Shown here: piece after piece, positions 1-9,203 of the stretch
Layout of the letters: each line of letters opens with the position of its first letter
Position numbering within the stretch: position 1 is the stretch's first letter
Assembly (NCBI GenBank): GCA_036504095.1
Contig: DASXVS010000063.1
Coordinates: forward strand, 26,119 to 90,118
Source: Armatimonadota bacterium
GTDB taxonomy: Bacteria; Armatimonadota; DTGP01; JAKQQT01
Direction: 5' to 3'
DNA: 64,000 nucleotides
Notes under the pieces: model-generated
What the model was told of the DNA's origin: nothing
The model's database searches: none
What the model saw: only the letters and a program-made list of their open reading frames with translations
Program-made: the position numbers and the translations under genes

Positions 1-953
1 AGCATCCGCAGATCGTGTCCAGCGGCATCACTCTGAATTACTCCATTCCGGGCAACACGCGAAGTTACGACAAGACCAATTTCTGGACATACGCCCAGGC
101 GCTGTTCGGCACTGCATTCCCGAAAGACTACGGCCTGGCTGGTACGACCCTTACCGGGACAATGACCGTGGACGCAACAGGGCAGTGGGGCGCCACAGGC
201 ATACCGTTGACCCCTATGACAGACGCCGGTAAGCTGGATCCGTACCAATTAGCAAGGTTGGTCGCTACACAGAACGGCGTCGTCGTTGGTCGGACTCAGC
301 CCGTCATTCCGGTGTCGTGGGAGATCTCGTGCAACATCTGCCACAAGACGCCCGGCATTTCCGCCGCGACGGACATTCTGAGGGCTCACGACCGGCGCCA
401 TGGCACCACGCTGGAGAGTGAGAAGCCAGTGCTTTGCGCGAGATGCCACGCCGACCCGGCGCTCGGCGCGGCCGGTACGACTGGAGTGTCGACACTGTCT
501 CACGCGATGCACTCTGCACACGCTTCCCGGATGACGGCGGCGAATCTAAAGGTCGACTGCTACGCCTGCCACCCAGGAATCCGAACACAGTGCCAGCGCG
601 ATATCCATCTGGCGAAGGGAATGGACTGCCATAACTGCCACGGCGATATGGTTCAGGTCGGAGACGTCAACCGGACACCATGGGTCAGCGAACCTCATTG
701 TTCAGATTGCCATAACGTAGCTGGCCATGCATACGAAGAGCCTAGACTGCTGTTCAAACAGTCCAGGGGGCACAACGGTGTGCACTGTCCCGCCTGCCAC
801 GGAGCTCCGCACGCCATCACTCCCACAACGACCTCGGCAGACAACGTTCAAGCAATGGCGATCCAGGGACATACGGGGACAATTAACACCTGCACCGTCT
901 GCCACAGCACACAGCCGGGAGATCCATTCAACCACACGTTGGGCGACGGCTAG
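1..953 (+). CDS. Multiheme c-type cytochrome (5' end outside window)
   Basis: The frame is open to the left edge, so this is the C-terminal part of a longer protein; the GTG at 15 is probably internal. Seven CxxCH heme-binding motifs are visible: CNICH (330), CARCH (435), CYACH (558), CHNCH (627), CSDCH (699), CPACH (786) and CTVCH (891). Each would bind one covalent heme c, so the protein should be exported and act in electron transfer outside the cytoplasmic membrane. Extra histidines between the motifs could be distal ligands. The first ~100 residues have no heme motif and look like a beta-rich or linker region. A specific family (decaheme, OmcX-like or other) cannot be assigned without the missing N-terminus. 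The stop is followed at once by a bidirectional hairpin facing the convergent sirtuin gene. Confidence 0.85.
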   Translation, partial: HPQIVSSGITLNYSIPGNTRSYDKTNFWTYAQALFGTAFPKDYGLAGTTLTGTMTVDATGQWGATGIPLTPMTDAGKLDPYQLARLVATQNGVVVGRTQPVIPVSWEISCNICHKTPGISAATDILRAHDRRHGTTLESEKPVLCARCHADPALGAAGTTGVSTLSHAMHSAHASRMTAANLKVDCYACHPGIRTQCQRDIHLAKGMDCHNCHGDMVQVGDVNRTPWVSEPHCSDCHNVAGHAYEEPRLLFKQSRGHNGVHCPACHGAPHAITPTTTSADNVQAMAIQGHTGTINTCTVCHSTQPGDPFNHTLGDG

Positions 954-964
954 TTCATCGACCA

Positions 965-1005
965 GAATGCGAAGGCCGGCACGTTATCCACCGGCCTTCG
1001 CATTC
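965..1005. terminator. Bidirectional hairpin terminator
   Basis: A perfect 15-bp inverted repeat (965-979 with 991-1005) surrounds an 11-nt loop that contains the stop codon of the minus-strand sirtuin gene. It lies between two convergent genes and probably ends both transcripts. There is no long U-run on either strand. Confidence 0.6.
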
Positions 1006-1742
1006 AGCCGTTCAACGACCAACGGGAGCAGTTCCCCTGCCTTCGAACACGACCGCCAGCAGGCGCCACGGTCCATTTGAGTCGGTCCCACATTCAGGAC
1101 CGCCACACGGCGGGCGTACTGCGGCAGCGTATTGGCCGGCGAAACCTCGAGGCTCGAACCGACGACCAGCATCAGATCGGCGCTGAACGATTCCTGGACT
1201 GCCTTCTCGAAATCGTCTGTGAGCATATCCTCAAACAGGACGACGTCCGGCCGGAGCACTCCGCCGCAATCGCAGTGAGGCGGGCAGTCTCCGGCCTCAA
1301 CTTGCGCCGCGAGAGTCTCAAATGGAAACCTCCGCGAGCACTTCTGGCAGCGCCCGGTCCTCATGTGTCCGTGTACTTCGAGAACGTGCCTGCTTCCCGC
1401 CCGATGATGCAGTGAATCGATATTCTGGGTGATCACGCACTGGATGGCTCCCATATTCTCCAGGTCCGCGAGAGCCTTGTGCGCGGCGTTAGGCTCGGCG
1501 GCCAGGAACGAGCGCCAAAGCGTAATCTTGAAATCGTAGAAGCGCTTCGGATCCTTGCGCATAGCCGTCACGGAGAGAATCTCGATTGGGTTCACGCGAG
1601 TCCATAGCCCGGAACCGGGCGTCCGAAAGTCCGGGATGCCGCTCTCGGTGGAGATGCCGGCGCCCGTCAGGACCACGGTGCGGTTGCTGCCTCGCAGTAT
1701 ATCGGCCAGTTCCAGGGATTCGAGATCGAGTTGGGATTGCAT
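984..1742 (-). CDS. Sir2-family NAD-dependent protein deacylase
   Basis: Sirtuin of about 252 residues, the usual size for a bacterial single-domain Sir2. It removes acyl groups from protein lysines using NAD+, giving nicotinamide and O-acyl-ADP-ribose. Visible signatures are the NAD-binding GAGIS.ESGIPDFR motif near residue 27, TQNID with the following HH, the catalytic-His segment EVHG, and a zinc ribbon (CQKC, then CPPHCDC). The frame stays open far upstream, but the start at 1742 (MQSQLDLE) is chosen because GGAGG sits 7-8 nt before it and the upstream extension has low complexity. It is convergent with the cytochrome gene and divergent from the LigB-like gene. Confidence 0.92.
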   Translation of the reverse strand: MQSQLDLESLELADILRGSNRTVVLTGAGISTESGIPDFRTPGSGLWTRVNPIEILSVTAMRKDPKRFYDFKITLWRSFLAAEPNAAHKALADLENMGAIQCVITQNIDSLHHRAGSRHVLEVHGHMRTGRCQKCSRRFPFETLAAQVEAGDCPPHCDCGGVLRPDVVLFEDMLTDDFEKAVQESFSADLMLVVGSSLEVSPANTLPQYARRVAVLNVGPTQMDRGACWRSCSKAGELLPLVVERLNAKAGG

Positions 1743-1803
1743 CGTAAAGCCTCCATACCCATGATGTCGCCGCCGTGCCAGAATAGAGATGGAGGATAGC
1801 TCA

Positions 1804-2655
1804 TTGGTATCATTTGCCTGTCTCGCTCCGCACGGCTGGCTTGCCGTGCCCTTGCTCTGCGGGCCCGAAGACATCCCTGCCCACGCTACTCGCGAAGGGC
1901 TTGAGACCCTGGGGAAAGGACTTGCAGAAGCAGCCCCGGAAACAATCGTTCTGATGTCTCCCCACGGACTGATGGTCGAAGGGGCTATCTCGATTCTGGA
2001 CTCGTCCGTCGTCGAGGGTTCCACCGAGGGAATGCCCTGGGCTGCGAACAGCCGTCACAGTCTGCGGCTCGCATTCGAGGTGGACACCGAGTTGAATGCC
2101 GGCATCGCCGCCCATAGCCACGAGGCCGGGATACCCGTGCTCAGAGTCGCCAACAATGCCGCCTGGGAGCCGCTCCTGCTCGATTTCGGAGCGCTGATCC
2201 CGCTCTGGTACGCCGGCGCCACGCTTCAGCCGAGGCCAAAGGTTGTGATACTATCTCCCGATCGAAGGCTCAGTCCCATCGATCTGCGGTCCTGCATCGC
2301 CCTCGGGCGCGCCGTGCGGGAGACGGCTGCTACTACCGGCCGCCGTATAGCCTTTGTCGCCAGCGGCGACCTCGCCCATTCCCACGATGCAGATCACGCG
2401 TACGGATATGACCCCGCCGCAGCGGAATGGGACGCCGCGGTGGTGGACGCCGTCCGTTCGGGTGATCTCGCCAGCCTGTTATCGTTCGATAACGATGCAT
2501 TGCGACGCGCAAAGACCGACGCGTTCGGCCCCCTGATGTGCCTGTATGGCCTTCTTGAAGGCTCAAACCTGCGCGGCGAACTCTTGTCCTACGAGGCGCC
2601 CACCTATTTCGGGATGGCTTGCGCCGCGTGGACACAGCGGGAGGCCCGCGGGTAA
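1804..2655 (+). CDS. LigB-like class III extradiol dioxygenase superfamily protein
   Basis: The protein resembles subunit B of class III extradiol ring-cleavage dioxygenases (LigB/MEMO-like fold). Visible features are the N-terminal LAPHG, the MSPHG segment and the GDLAHSHDADHAYGYDP region with its metal-type histidines. The substrate is unknown; many relatives are not aromatic-ring enzymes and some belong to AmmeMemoRadiSam systems, though no AMMECR1 or partner radical SAM gene is adjacent. An ATG at 1789 is in frame. However, a GGAGGA at 1791-1796 lies 8 nt before TTG 1804, and starting there gives MVSFACLAPHG, which matches the usual family N-terminus. The stop overlaps the start of the comF-like gene (TAATG), so the two are translationally coupled. 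Confidence 0.75.
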   Translation: MVSFACLAPHGWLAVPLLCGPEDIPAHATREGLETLGKGLAEAAPETIVLMSPHGLMVEGAISILDSSVVEGSTEGMPWAANSRHSLRLAFEVDTELNAGIAAHSHEAGIPVLRVANNAAWEPLLLDFGALIPLWYAGATLQPRPKVVILSPDRRLSPIDLRSCIALGRAVRETAATTGRRIAFVASGDLAHSHDADHAYGYDPAAAEWDAAVVDAVRSGDLASLLSFDNDALRRAKTDAFGPLMCLYGLLEGSNLRGELLSYEAPTYFGMACAAWTQREARG

Positions 2656-3347
2656 TGTCGGCCTTGATCGAAGCCGGGAACGCGCTCCTGGACCTTCTCT
2701 ACCCGCCCAAATGTTACTTATGCGGTCAGGTTGGAGAGTTCGTCTGCGAGGATTGCGTCGCGGCCTGGCCGCGGCCCGAGGAACCGCGCTGCCCGCGCTG
2801 TGGCGAACCGTTGCCGATTGGCTCGTGCGGCTGGTGTCGGGACGGGATAGCCCCCCTGGCCGCCGCGGCATTCCCATATGCGTACGCGGAAGGTGTGCGC
2901 GAGGTCGTCCACTTGCTCAAGTACAGAGGTAAGCGCCGAGTAGCGGCGCCGATGTCCGCGGCGATGGTCCGTACTGCCTGGGACACCCCGGCATTCCGGG
3001 GGGTTGACGCCATCGTCCCCGTCGGCCTGCACCCTCGGCGCATACGGCAGCGCGGGTTCAATCAGAGCGAATGGCTCGCGGAGGAGATGAGCGTTCTGAT
3101 GAACGTGCCCTTGGGAATGTGGTCGATTCGCACCCGTCACACTCGCCCGCAGGTAGGGCTGTCCGCGTTGGAACGCAAGGAGAATATGCGCGGCGCCTTC
3201 GCGGCCACCCCGGAGGCCGCAGGGCGGCGGATATTGCTTGTGGACGATGTCAGCACGACCGGTGCGACAGCCCGTGAGGCAGCACGCGAACTGCGCGACG
3301 CCGGCGCGCACTGGGTTGGCCTCATCACTTTTGCGAGGGACCTGTAA
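2655..3347 (+). CDS. comF: ComF-family amidophosphoribosyltransferase-like protein
   Basis: About 230 residues, typical for ComF/GntX. The N-terminus has the double zinc-ribbon pattern (CYLCG, CEDC, CPRCG, CGWC) and the C-terminus has the phosphoribosyltransferase PRPP loop (ILLVDDVSTTGAT). ComF proteins assist DNA uptake in naturally transformable bacteria, but the family is widespread and the activity is mostly unproven. No other competence gene is present here. The ATG overlaps the stop of the preceding LigB-like gene by one base. Confidence 0.88.
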   Translation: MSALIEAGNALLDLLYPPKCYLCGQVGEFVCEDCVAAWPRPEEPRCPRCGEPLPIGSCGWCRDGIAPLAAAAFPYAYAEGVREVVHLLKYRGKRRVAAPMSAAMVRTAWDTPAFRGVDAIVPVGLHPRRIRQRGFNQSEWLAEEMSVLMNVPLGMWSIRTRHTRPQVGLSALERKENMRGAFAATPEAAGRRILLVDDVSTTGATAREAARELRDAGAHWVGLITFARDL

Positions 3348-3433
3348 CATCGTGGCCAGGGTTGTATGAGCGATGCTTGTATGTTAACATTGAAACCGGA
3401 TACTGGAAGCGGCTTCACCGTGGGCTTCCGTTC

Positions 3434-5644
3434 ATGAAAGGCACACCTTTGACGATCAACACTTTCGCGCTGAGAGTGATATCAGCCGCCGCCCTGATTA
3501 TCGCCCCGATGACCGCGGCGCACTCGACCCCCATAGAGCGTTCCGAACCCATCCCGTGGATCGGAGAGCAGGCGATCACGGAAACCGTGGCGCAGATTAT
3601 GGAGCATCAGGCCGGATTCGTGCGGTCAACTCCCCGTCCCATACGGCCCCGCCTTTCGGCCAATCGCATGGGCCTTCGGCCCATGATGGATTCAACGGAC
3701 GAAACCCCGTCGATTTCCTCGGCGCCGACCGATCCGCGAACGACCCTCAAGGGGCGGAAGGACGCGCCGCAGACCACCGGCGTCTCCTTCAACGGGCCGA
3801 CAGTTTCGGACACGCTCGGGTACACCCCGCCTGACGCCATGGGCGCCGCCGGCCCGACGCAGTTTCTCGCGACGGTCAACGGGCGATTCCGTACGTACAA
3901 CAAGGCGACGGGCATCGCGGATGGAGCGCTCAATGCCGATCCGGATGTGTTCTTCCAGTCGGTATTGACGCCCGGAGTCTACGCCAATGGCACCACGGAT
4001 CCCCGCGTTCGTTTCGACCGCCTCACAGGCCGCTGGTTCATCGTTATGATCGACATCCCGACTGACTCGAGCAACGTCTCGGTCAACAACCGCGTGCTCA
4101 TTGCGGTCAGCAGCAGCGCAGTCATCACCGGCCAGACGAGTTTCAAGTTCTTTTATTTCCAGCAGAACACTGTGAGCCCCGCCGGTGACACAAATATGTT
4201 CGCCGATTATCCCACGCTGGGCCTGGATGTCAACGCGCTGTACATTGGCGCCAATATGTTCACCGGCGCCGGCGGGTTTCACTCCACAACGGGATGGGTC
4301 GTCCAGAAATCTTCGATCCTGGGCGCCGGCCCCATCGCGGTCACAGCGTTCCGTAATCTCGCGACCATGACAGGAATCACCCCAAACCCGGGTGTATACA
4401 CGCCTCAAGGCGTGGACAATGACGACCCGACCGCAATGGAAGGTTACTTCATCGGGCCCGAAAACAACGACTACGGCATCCTCGTGATGCGACGCGTCTC
4501 GACCCCGGGCGGCACCCCAACCATCTCCGGCGACCTGAATATCCCCGTACCGCCGACAAGTTACCCGGTGAGCGTCACAACCCTGGGCAGCACATGTCCG
4601 CTTGACGCATCCGGGGACGATCGCCTGTACTCGGCTCAAATTCAGAGGAATCCTGTCAACGGCGAGCAGACGCTGTGGACGGCACACAGCATCGGCGTGG
4701 ACAGCAACGGAATCGCCAGTTCCAGCCCGGTGATGGATGCCTCCCGTTGGTACGAACTCAGGAACCTCACGACGACGCCTGCCCTGAAACAGAGCGGGAC
4801 ACTGTACGATTCCACCGGCGCGCATCGGAGTTACATATACCCTGCGATCGCGATGTCCGGGCAAGGGCATGTGGCCCTGTCGAGCAGCACTATGGGGCCA
4901 AGCGCCTACACCGGAGTGGCGCTCACAGGCCGCCTGAATGGAGACGCCGCGGGCACTCTGCAGCCCGTCACTATGGTCCCGCTGACTTCATTCGCCTACA
5001 ACTACGAGAATTGCACGGGATCGCAGCCGTACCAGCGCTGGGGCGACTACGGCTACACCTGCGTGGACCCCAACGACGATATGACGATGTGGACCGTGCA
5101 GGAATACGCCTCCGCCACGAACAAATGGGGGGTGCGCATCGTCCAGCTCAAAGCCCCGCCGCCGGCCCTGCCGATCGCGTGTAGTCCCAACACGCTGGCG
5201 CCGGGCGCCGCCGGCGCCATCCTCGTCGTCACGGGCGCCTCAACTGGCGGCTCCGGGTTTTTCGACCCCGGGGCCGGCTTCGCCAACCGCCTCACGGCCG
5301 GCGTTTCCGGCTCAGGAGTCACCGTCAACAGCGTCACGTACAACAGTCCGACGCAGGTTACGCTGAACGTCACCGTTGCATCCGGCACGCCTAACGGCCA
5401 GCGCTCGATCACCATCACCAACCCGGATGGGCAGACGCTCACCAGTGCGGTCGGCGTGCTCAGCATCGCCGGCGTTCCTTACGTGGCCGGCGATGTCGTG
5501 AACGCGCTGAAGATCGCCGGAGGCCTTCTCAGTTCGAGCAGCGCGGACATCTCCCGATACGGAATCGTGACAGGCAACGCCGTGAACATAGCAGACGCAA
5601 CACAGATCCTCCGCAAGGTAACCGGCCTTGTGCCCAATCCCTGA
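3434..5644 (+). CDS. Large secreted protein with IPT/Ig-like and dockerin-like C-terminus
   Basis: The start at 3434 gives an N-terminal signal peptide (MKGTPLTINTFALRV..., hydrophobic core, then AHS-type cleavage region). The frame extends upstream to a TTG at 3362, but that would bury the signal sequence. The bulk (~500 residues) is a beta-rich, Ser/Thr/Gly-rich domain I cannot assign; its repeated blade-like segments would fit a propeller or lectin-like fold. Around residues 580-680 a segment resembles an IPT/TIG or Ig-like fold (SGSGVTVNSVTYNSPTQV). The last ~55 residues form a degenerate dockerin-like module ending in NAVNIADATQILRKVTGL, similar to modules in the proteins at 17579 and 26418. 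Probably a cell-surface or extracellular protein. There is no strong ribosome-binding site. Confidence 0.75.
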   Translation: MKGTPLTINTFALRVISAAALIIAPMTAAHSTPIERSEPIPWIGEQAITETVAQIMEHQAGFVRSTPRPIRPRLSANRMGLRPMMDSTDETPSISSAPTDPRTTLKGRKDAPQTTGVSFNGPTVSDTLGYTPPDAMGAAGPTQFLATVNGRFRTYNKATGIADGALNADPDVFFQSVLTPGVYANGTTDPRVRFDRLTGRWFIVMIDIPTDSSNVSVNNRVLIAVSSSAVITGQTSFKFFYFQQNTVSPAGDTNMFADYPTLGLDVNALYIGANMFTGAGGFHSTTGWVVQKSSILGAGPIAVTAFRNLATMTGITPNPGVYTPQGVDNDDPTAMEGYFIGPENNDYGILVMRRVSTPGGTPTISGDLNIPVPPTSYPVSVTTLGSTCPLDASGDDRLYSAQIQRNPVNGEQTLWTAHSIGVDSNGIASSSPVMDASRWYELRNLTTTPALKQSGTLYDSTGAHRSYIYPAIAMSGQGHVALSSSTMGPSAYTGVALTGRLNGDAAGTLQPVTMVPLTSFAYNYENCTGSQPYQRWGDYGYTCVDPNDDMTMWTVQEYASATNKWGVRIVQLKAPPPALPIACSPNTLAPGAAGAILVVTGASTGGSGFFDPGAGFANRLTAGVSGSGVTVNSVTYNSPTQVTLNVTVASGTPNGQRSITITNPDGQTLTSAVGVLSIAGVPYVAGDVVNALKIAGGLLSSSSADISRYGIVTGNAVNIADATQILRKVTGLVPNP

Positions 5645-5651
5645 CGTCCCC

Positions 5652-5685
5652 GGGCCGGAACGCGCGTTGCAGTGCGTTCCGGCCC
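5652..5685 (+). terminator. Hairpin terminator after the secreted protein gene
   Basis: A 12-bp perfect stem (5652-5663 with 5674-5685) and a 10-nt loop begin 7 nt after the stop codon. It directly abuts the -10-like TATCAT of the next gene, so termination and initiation are packed into about 50 bases. Confidence 0.55.
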
Positions 5686-5696
5686 CGGCCTATCAT
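5667..5696 (+). promoter_or_regulatory. Candidate promoter giving a leaderless transcript
   Basis: TTGCAG (5667-5672), an 18-bp spacer and TATCAT (5691-5696). A start 7-8 nt downstream of the -10 box would fall on or next to the ATG at 5705, and there is no Shine-Dalgarno sequence, so the mRNA is probably leaderless. The -35 match is weak. Confidence 0.35.
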
Positions 5697-5704
5697 ACTG
5701 CCAT

Positions 5705-6577
5705 ATGGAACCGATGACAGTGCTGGCGGGGATCGCGGCGGGCCTCGGCGCGGAAGCATGCCGACGCAGTGAAACGGAGCGTATCGTGGTTACGGAACAC
5801 GTCATCGCCCTGCCGATGTGGCCTTCGGCGCTCGACGGTTTCCGCGTGATCGTGGCCTCCGATATGCACGTTCACCCGAACGCCAAGGCGCCCGGTCGCC
5901 GGGAGACGCGCCTCGGCCGGATCCTTGGCTCACTCGACGGCGACATCCTTGTCGTTCCCGGCGATGCCGCCAACACGCGAGACGCCGCGCGGATTGCCGC
6001 CGGAATCATAGAGATGGCACGCCCTCGATACGGCACATTCATCACATTCGGGAATGGCGAGCACAAACGGGGGGATGAGACTTCACCCATCGCCCGCGAA
6101 TTGAGTCGGGCGGGCCGGGTGCTCGTCAACGAAAGCGTTGTCCTCCCCGTCGGCGGCGAGGGCATGGCAATCCTCGGTGTCGATGATCCGAGCGAAGACC
6201 GGGACCGCCTGGACCTTGCTGGCCGAGGCCTGTCCGGCGACTTGCCCACAATTCTGCTCGCCCACTCCCCGGAAATCGTGACACGACTGCATCGCCGGCC
6301 CGTTGACCTCGTCATCTGTGGACACACGCACGGCGGCCAGGTTTGCCCGCCGAACGGCCAGGCACTCTGGACGCAGACACAGACGTTGGAGCGCTCTTCA
6401 CTGGGCTATGGAACGTTTGGCCCGCGCGATTTCGCGCGATTCACCTCGCGCGACCTCCAGCGCACCAGGATGTTTGTGAGCCGCGGCGTGGGGACCGCCA
6501 AGATGGCGGTCCGCGTTTTCTGCCCACCCGAAGTCGCAGTGCTCACGCTCCGCCGCGAAGCCGGCGCCGGCACTTAA
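5705..6577 (+). CDS. Calcineurin-like metallophosphoesterase
   Basis: About 290 residues. The metal-binding motifs of the metallophosphoesterase fold appear in order: SDMHVH (D-x-H), VVPGDAAN (GD), FGNGEH (in place of the usual GNHE/D), LLAHSPE and CGHTHGGQ (GHxH). The closest well-known group is the YkuE/UDP-2,3-diacylglucosamine hydrolase-like phosphoesterases, but the substrate is unknown. The altered third motif could change metal coordination. A short hydrophobic stretch at the N-terminus may be a weak membrane anchor. The start at ATG 5705 fits the leaderless promoter; the frame is open 11 codons further upstream. Confidence 0.82.
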   Translation: MEPMTVLAGIAAGLGAEACRRSETERIVVTEHVIALPMWPSALDGFRVIVASDMHVHPNAKAPGRRETRLGRILGSLDGDILVVPGDAANTRDAARIAAGIIEMARPRYGTFITFGNGEHKRGDETSPIARELSRAGRVLVNESVVLPVGGEGMAILGVDDPSEDRDRLDLAGRGLSGDLPTILLAHSPEIVTRLHRRPVDLVICGHTHGGQVCPPNGQALWTQTQTLERSSLGYGTFGPRDFARFTSRDLQRTRMFVSRGVGTAKMAVRVFCPPEVAVLTLRREAGAGT

Positions 6578-6701
6578 CGCATCCCCGCTTGGCTCATTTC
6601 TTGCTTCACAACATGTAGCCGTATTGTCAACAAGTGCTATCATCCTAAGAGGGTGACGCCTCGACCCGCTCCATGCGCGTCGGCTGGGATGGCGGACAAC
6701 C

Positions 6702-7886
6702 TTGCATCTCACGATTCCAACCAGGAAACCGAAAACGAACACTGCCGCGCCATCCGCTGAACTTGTCGCTATCGCACGACTCGCCGTAGCAGGCCGCGCC
6801 GACGCCGTGACGGACGCTCTGGCATCGTCGCCGGACCCAATGGCGCTGGCGGACGCGGCCCAACACCACGGTCTCGCCCCGATTTTTCACGTCTTCTCAC
6901 GCGCCCGGGCCAACGAACTCCCTCCGGAGCTTTCCGGCCGCTTGGCGGCAGCTTATCGCCAGAACAAAGCCCGCGCGATCATCCTCCTCAGCGAGGCCGC
7001 CCGCATCGCGCCTCAGTTTGAATCGCGGGGCGTACCGTGCATCCCGTTGAAGGGCGCCGCTCTCGCCGAAGACCTTTATGGTGATCCGGCGATGAGGCCG
7101 ATGCACGACGTCGATCTGATCGTGCCGCAAAGCGCGCTGGCCATCGCGCGGGAAATCATGCTCGCAGCAGGCTATCACGAAGAATCGGGCGATCTGCGCG
7201 CCGGCTTTGAAGAGGAATTCCGTTCGGAACTCTCGTTCTACCGCAGTTCGCCGCACCCGTGCCGTGTGGAAATCCACTGGGGCCTGCTCAATTTCGGCGG
7301 CCACGAGGAATGGACGAAAGAGGCGTTCAAACGCAGCGTGGTGACCCCGCGCGGCCGCCGCCTGACCGACGAGGAAACACTGCTCTACCTCGCCGCGCAC
7401 TCTGCATACCACCACCAGAACGACCGCCTGATTTGGGAGTTCGACGTTGCCCTGCTTCTACAGAGCAAGGGCGCATTGCTCGATGACTCGGTCGTCGGCG
7501 AGTTGGCCCAGACGCACCGACTCCTGATGCCGCTCCGCTGGGCGCTGGAAACCGGCGAACGGCTCGGGGTGCCGGCGCCCCCGCACCTGGCTGCGGTATT
7601 GCAGCATCGACGGGTTGGACGGGTCGAGCGTTGGGGCTTGCGGTTTGCGCGCGATCCCCAGCTCGCCTCGGCCGTGCGCACCCTTCTCACTCTGCGCAGC
7701 ACCCCAGGGTGGCGACGGCGGTTGAGGCTGATCGGCGCGAAACTATTCCCGGACAAGGAACACCTCGTGGCGCGGCACCATGCGCACGGGTTCTGGCCGT
7801 GGATATATACAAAGCGCATCCTCTCACTGGGCGCCAGGCTTGCGTTGGCCCTTCTCCACATCGGAAAGCCCCGTTCAGGCGACTAA
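6702..7886 (+). CDS. Nucleotidyltransferase-family protein (PF14907-like)
   Basis: About 394 residues. The segment IPLKGAALAEDLYGDPAMRP followed by MHDVDLIVP matches the nucleotidyltransferase-like family often found beside polysaccharide or lipid genes; the D-x-D pair would bind metal. No biochemical role is established for this group, and most members are annotated as uncharacterised. The only reasonable start is a TTG at 6702; no ATG lies near the N-terminus and the ribosome-binding site is poor (GGCGG). A TATCAT box at 6638-6643 may be its -10 element. The gene lies between a phosphoesterase and a permease on the same strand, with gaps over 70 bp. Confidence 0.7.
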   Translation: MHLTIPTRKPKTNTAAPSAELVAIARLAVAGRADAVTDALASSPDPMALADAAQHHGLAPIFHVFSRARANELPPELSGRLAAAYRQNKARAIILLSEAARIAPQFESRGVPCIPLKGAALAEDLYGDPAMRPMHDVDLIVPQSALAIAREIMLAAGYHEESGDLRAGFEEEFRSELSFYRSSPHPCRVEIHWGLLNFGGHEEWTKEAFKRSVVTPRGRRLTDEETLLYLAAHSAYHHQNDRLIWEFDVALLLQSKGALLDDSVVGELAQTHRLLMPLRWALETGERLGVPAPPHLAAVLQHRRVGRVERWGLRFARDPQLASAVRTLLTLRSTPGWRRRLRLIGAKLFPDKEHLVARHHAHGFWPWIYTKRILSLGARLALALLHIGKPRSGD

Positions 7887-7960
7887 CCGGGTCGCGAGAG
7901 TCGGGTGCGCCGCCTTCCTGTTCGCCACCGGTCCTTCGCCGTGGCTATCATCACCTTGAC

Positions 7961-9181
7961 ATGGAACCTAACAACCACGACCACCCGGGCGACACGCTCA
8001 GCCCGCCACCAGCATCCGATCCCAGCTTCAGCAGCGCTCTGGTCGAGCAGGACTGGGTAACGCTTCGCACTCGCGTGGGCATCCGCATCACCGTTTTCGC
8101 CGTTTCGTTCATCGCGTTCATCGTCTTCCTCGCGTTCGCCCTCAGCCGCCTCGCCCACGTCCTCGAACTCTTCACGATTGGCCTGTTGCTGGCGATGGCC
8201 ATCAACCCGGCGGTCGCATGGTTTGAGAAGCGCCACACCCAACGCTGGGTTTCCGTCACGGCCCTCGTGCTGCTCCTCGCGGGTGTTGTCATCGGCGGAC
8301 TCGCCTCGCTCGCCCCAACCCTGGTCGACCAATCGACCAGGTTCATCAACGATGCACCCCAGATCGGCAACAGCCTGCAGCAACACCTCAAGTGGCTGGA
8401 CCATCGGTTCCCTGCCGCGCACGTTGCGGAACTCGCCAACCGCCTGCAGAGCGAAGCCTCCCAAAGCCTATCCGGTATCCAGTCCACCGCCACAACCGTC
8501 TTCACCGCCAGCGTGACCACCGTGGTGGAAGCGGTGCTCGTCGTCTTCCTCGTAGTCTTCGTCCTCTCCGATCCCCACCCCCTGGTGCGCGGTCTGCGCG
8601 GCGTCATGCCTCCGCAGTGGCAACCGGAGGTCACGCGCATCGGCGAGTTGGTTGTCGCGAAGGTCCAGGCGTGGATCCAGGGGTCGTTGATCCTGATGCT
8701 GTTCATCGCCGTGCTGGATACGATCGGTCTTCTGGTTCTGGGCGTCCCGTATGCGCTCCTTTGGGGCGTCCTAAGCGGGCTTCTGGAGATCATCCCGACC
8801 CTCGGGCCGATCATCGCCGCCGTTCCACCCGCCATCGTCGGCCTCACGATGCCCCACCCAGTCACCGCGCTCTACATCCTGGGCCTCTACGTCGTCATCC
8901 AACAGATCGAAAGCAACGTGCTGGTACCCGTAGTCATGAGCAACAAGGTGCGACTCCACCCGGTCACGCTGCTCTGTTTCCTCCTGGTGATGGCGGAGTT
9001 CCTGGGCGTCTTCGGAGCGCTGATTGCCACGCCGCTGGCAGCCACTCTGAAGGTCCTCTACATGGAGTTGTACTACCGGCGATTGCACGGCGCGCTACCG
9101 CCCGAGGAAGCGAACGATCCCACTCGCCTGAAGCTCAAACGAAGGCGCGCCCGAAAAGCAACGGAGGATGCCGCGCCTTGA
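7961..9181 (+). CDS. AI-2E-family transporter
   Basis: About 406 residues with roughly eight predicted membrane segments: two pairs near the N-terminus, a long extracytoplasmic helical region (LVDQSTRFINDAP...), and several helices in the C-terminal half (VPYALLWGVLSGLLEIIPTLGPI is the family hallmark). The family (PF01594) includes the proposed AI-2 exporter TqsA and Na+/H+ antiporter-like members, so the transported species is unknown. The start at ATG 7961 removes an unrelated 110-codon upstream extension. TATCAT at 7946-7951 lies just before the ATG, as in the 5705 gene. It is convergent with the 9204 gene; only 22 bp separate the stops. Confidence 0.88.
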   Translation: MEPNNHDHPGDTLSPPPASDPSFSSALVEQDWVTLRTRVGIRITVFAVSFIAFIVFLAFALSRLAHVLELFTIGLLLAMAINPAVAWFEKRHTQRWVSVTALVLLLAGVVIGGLASLAPTLVDQSTRFINDAPQIGNSLQQHLKWLDHRFPAAHVAELANRLQSEASQSLSGIQSTATTVFTASVTTVVEAVLVVFLVVFVLSDPHPLVRGLRGVMPPQWQPEVTRIGELVVAKVQAWIQGSLILMLFIAVLDTIGLLVLGVPYALLWGVLSGLLEIIPTLGPIIAAVPPAIVGLTMPHPVTALYILGLYVVIQQIESNVLVPVVMSNKVRLHPVTLLCFLLVMAEFLGVFGALIATPLAATLKVLYMELYYRRLHGALPPEEANDPTRLKLKRRRARKATEDAAP

Positions 9182-9203
9182 GCCGGTATCCGTTCCCCGC
9201 GCG

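Noticed and set aside
3692..4870. Long minus-strand ORF opposite the secreted protein
   Set aside because: Antisense shadow; Arg/Gly-rich composition without motifs.
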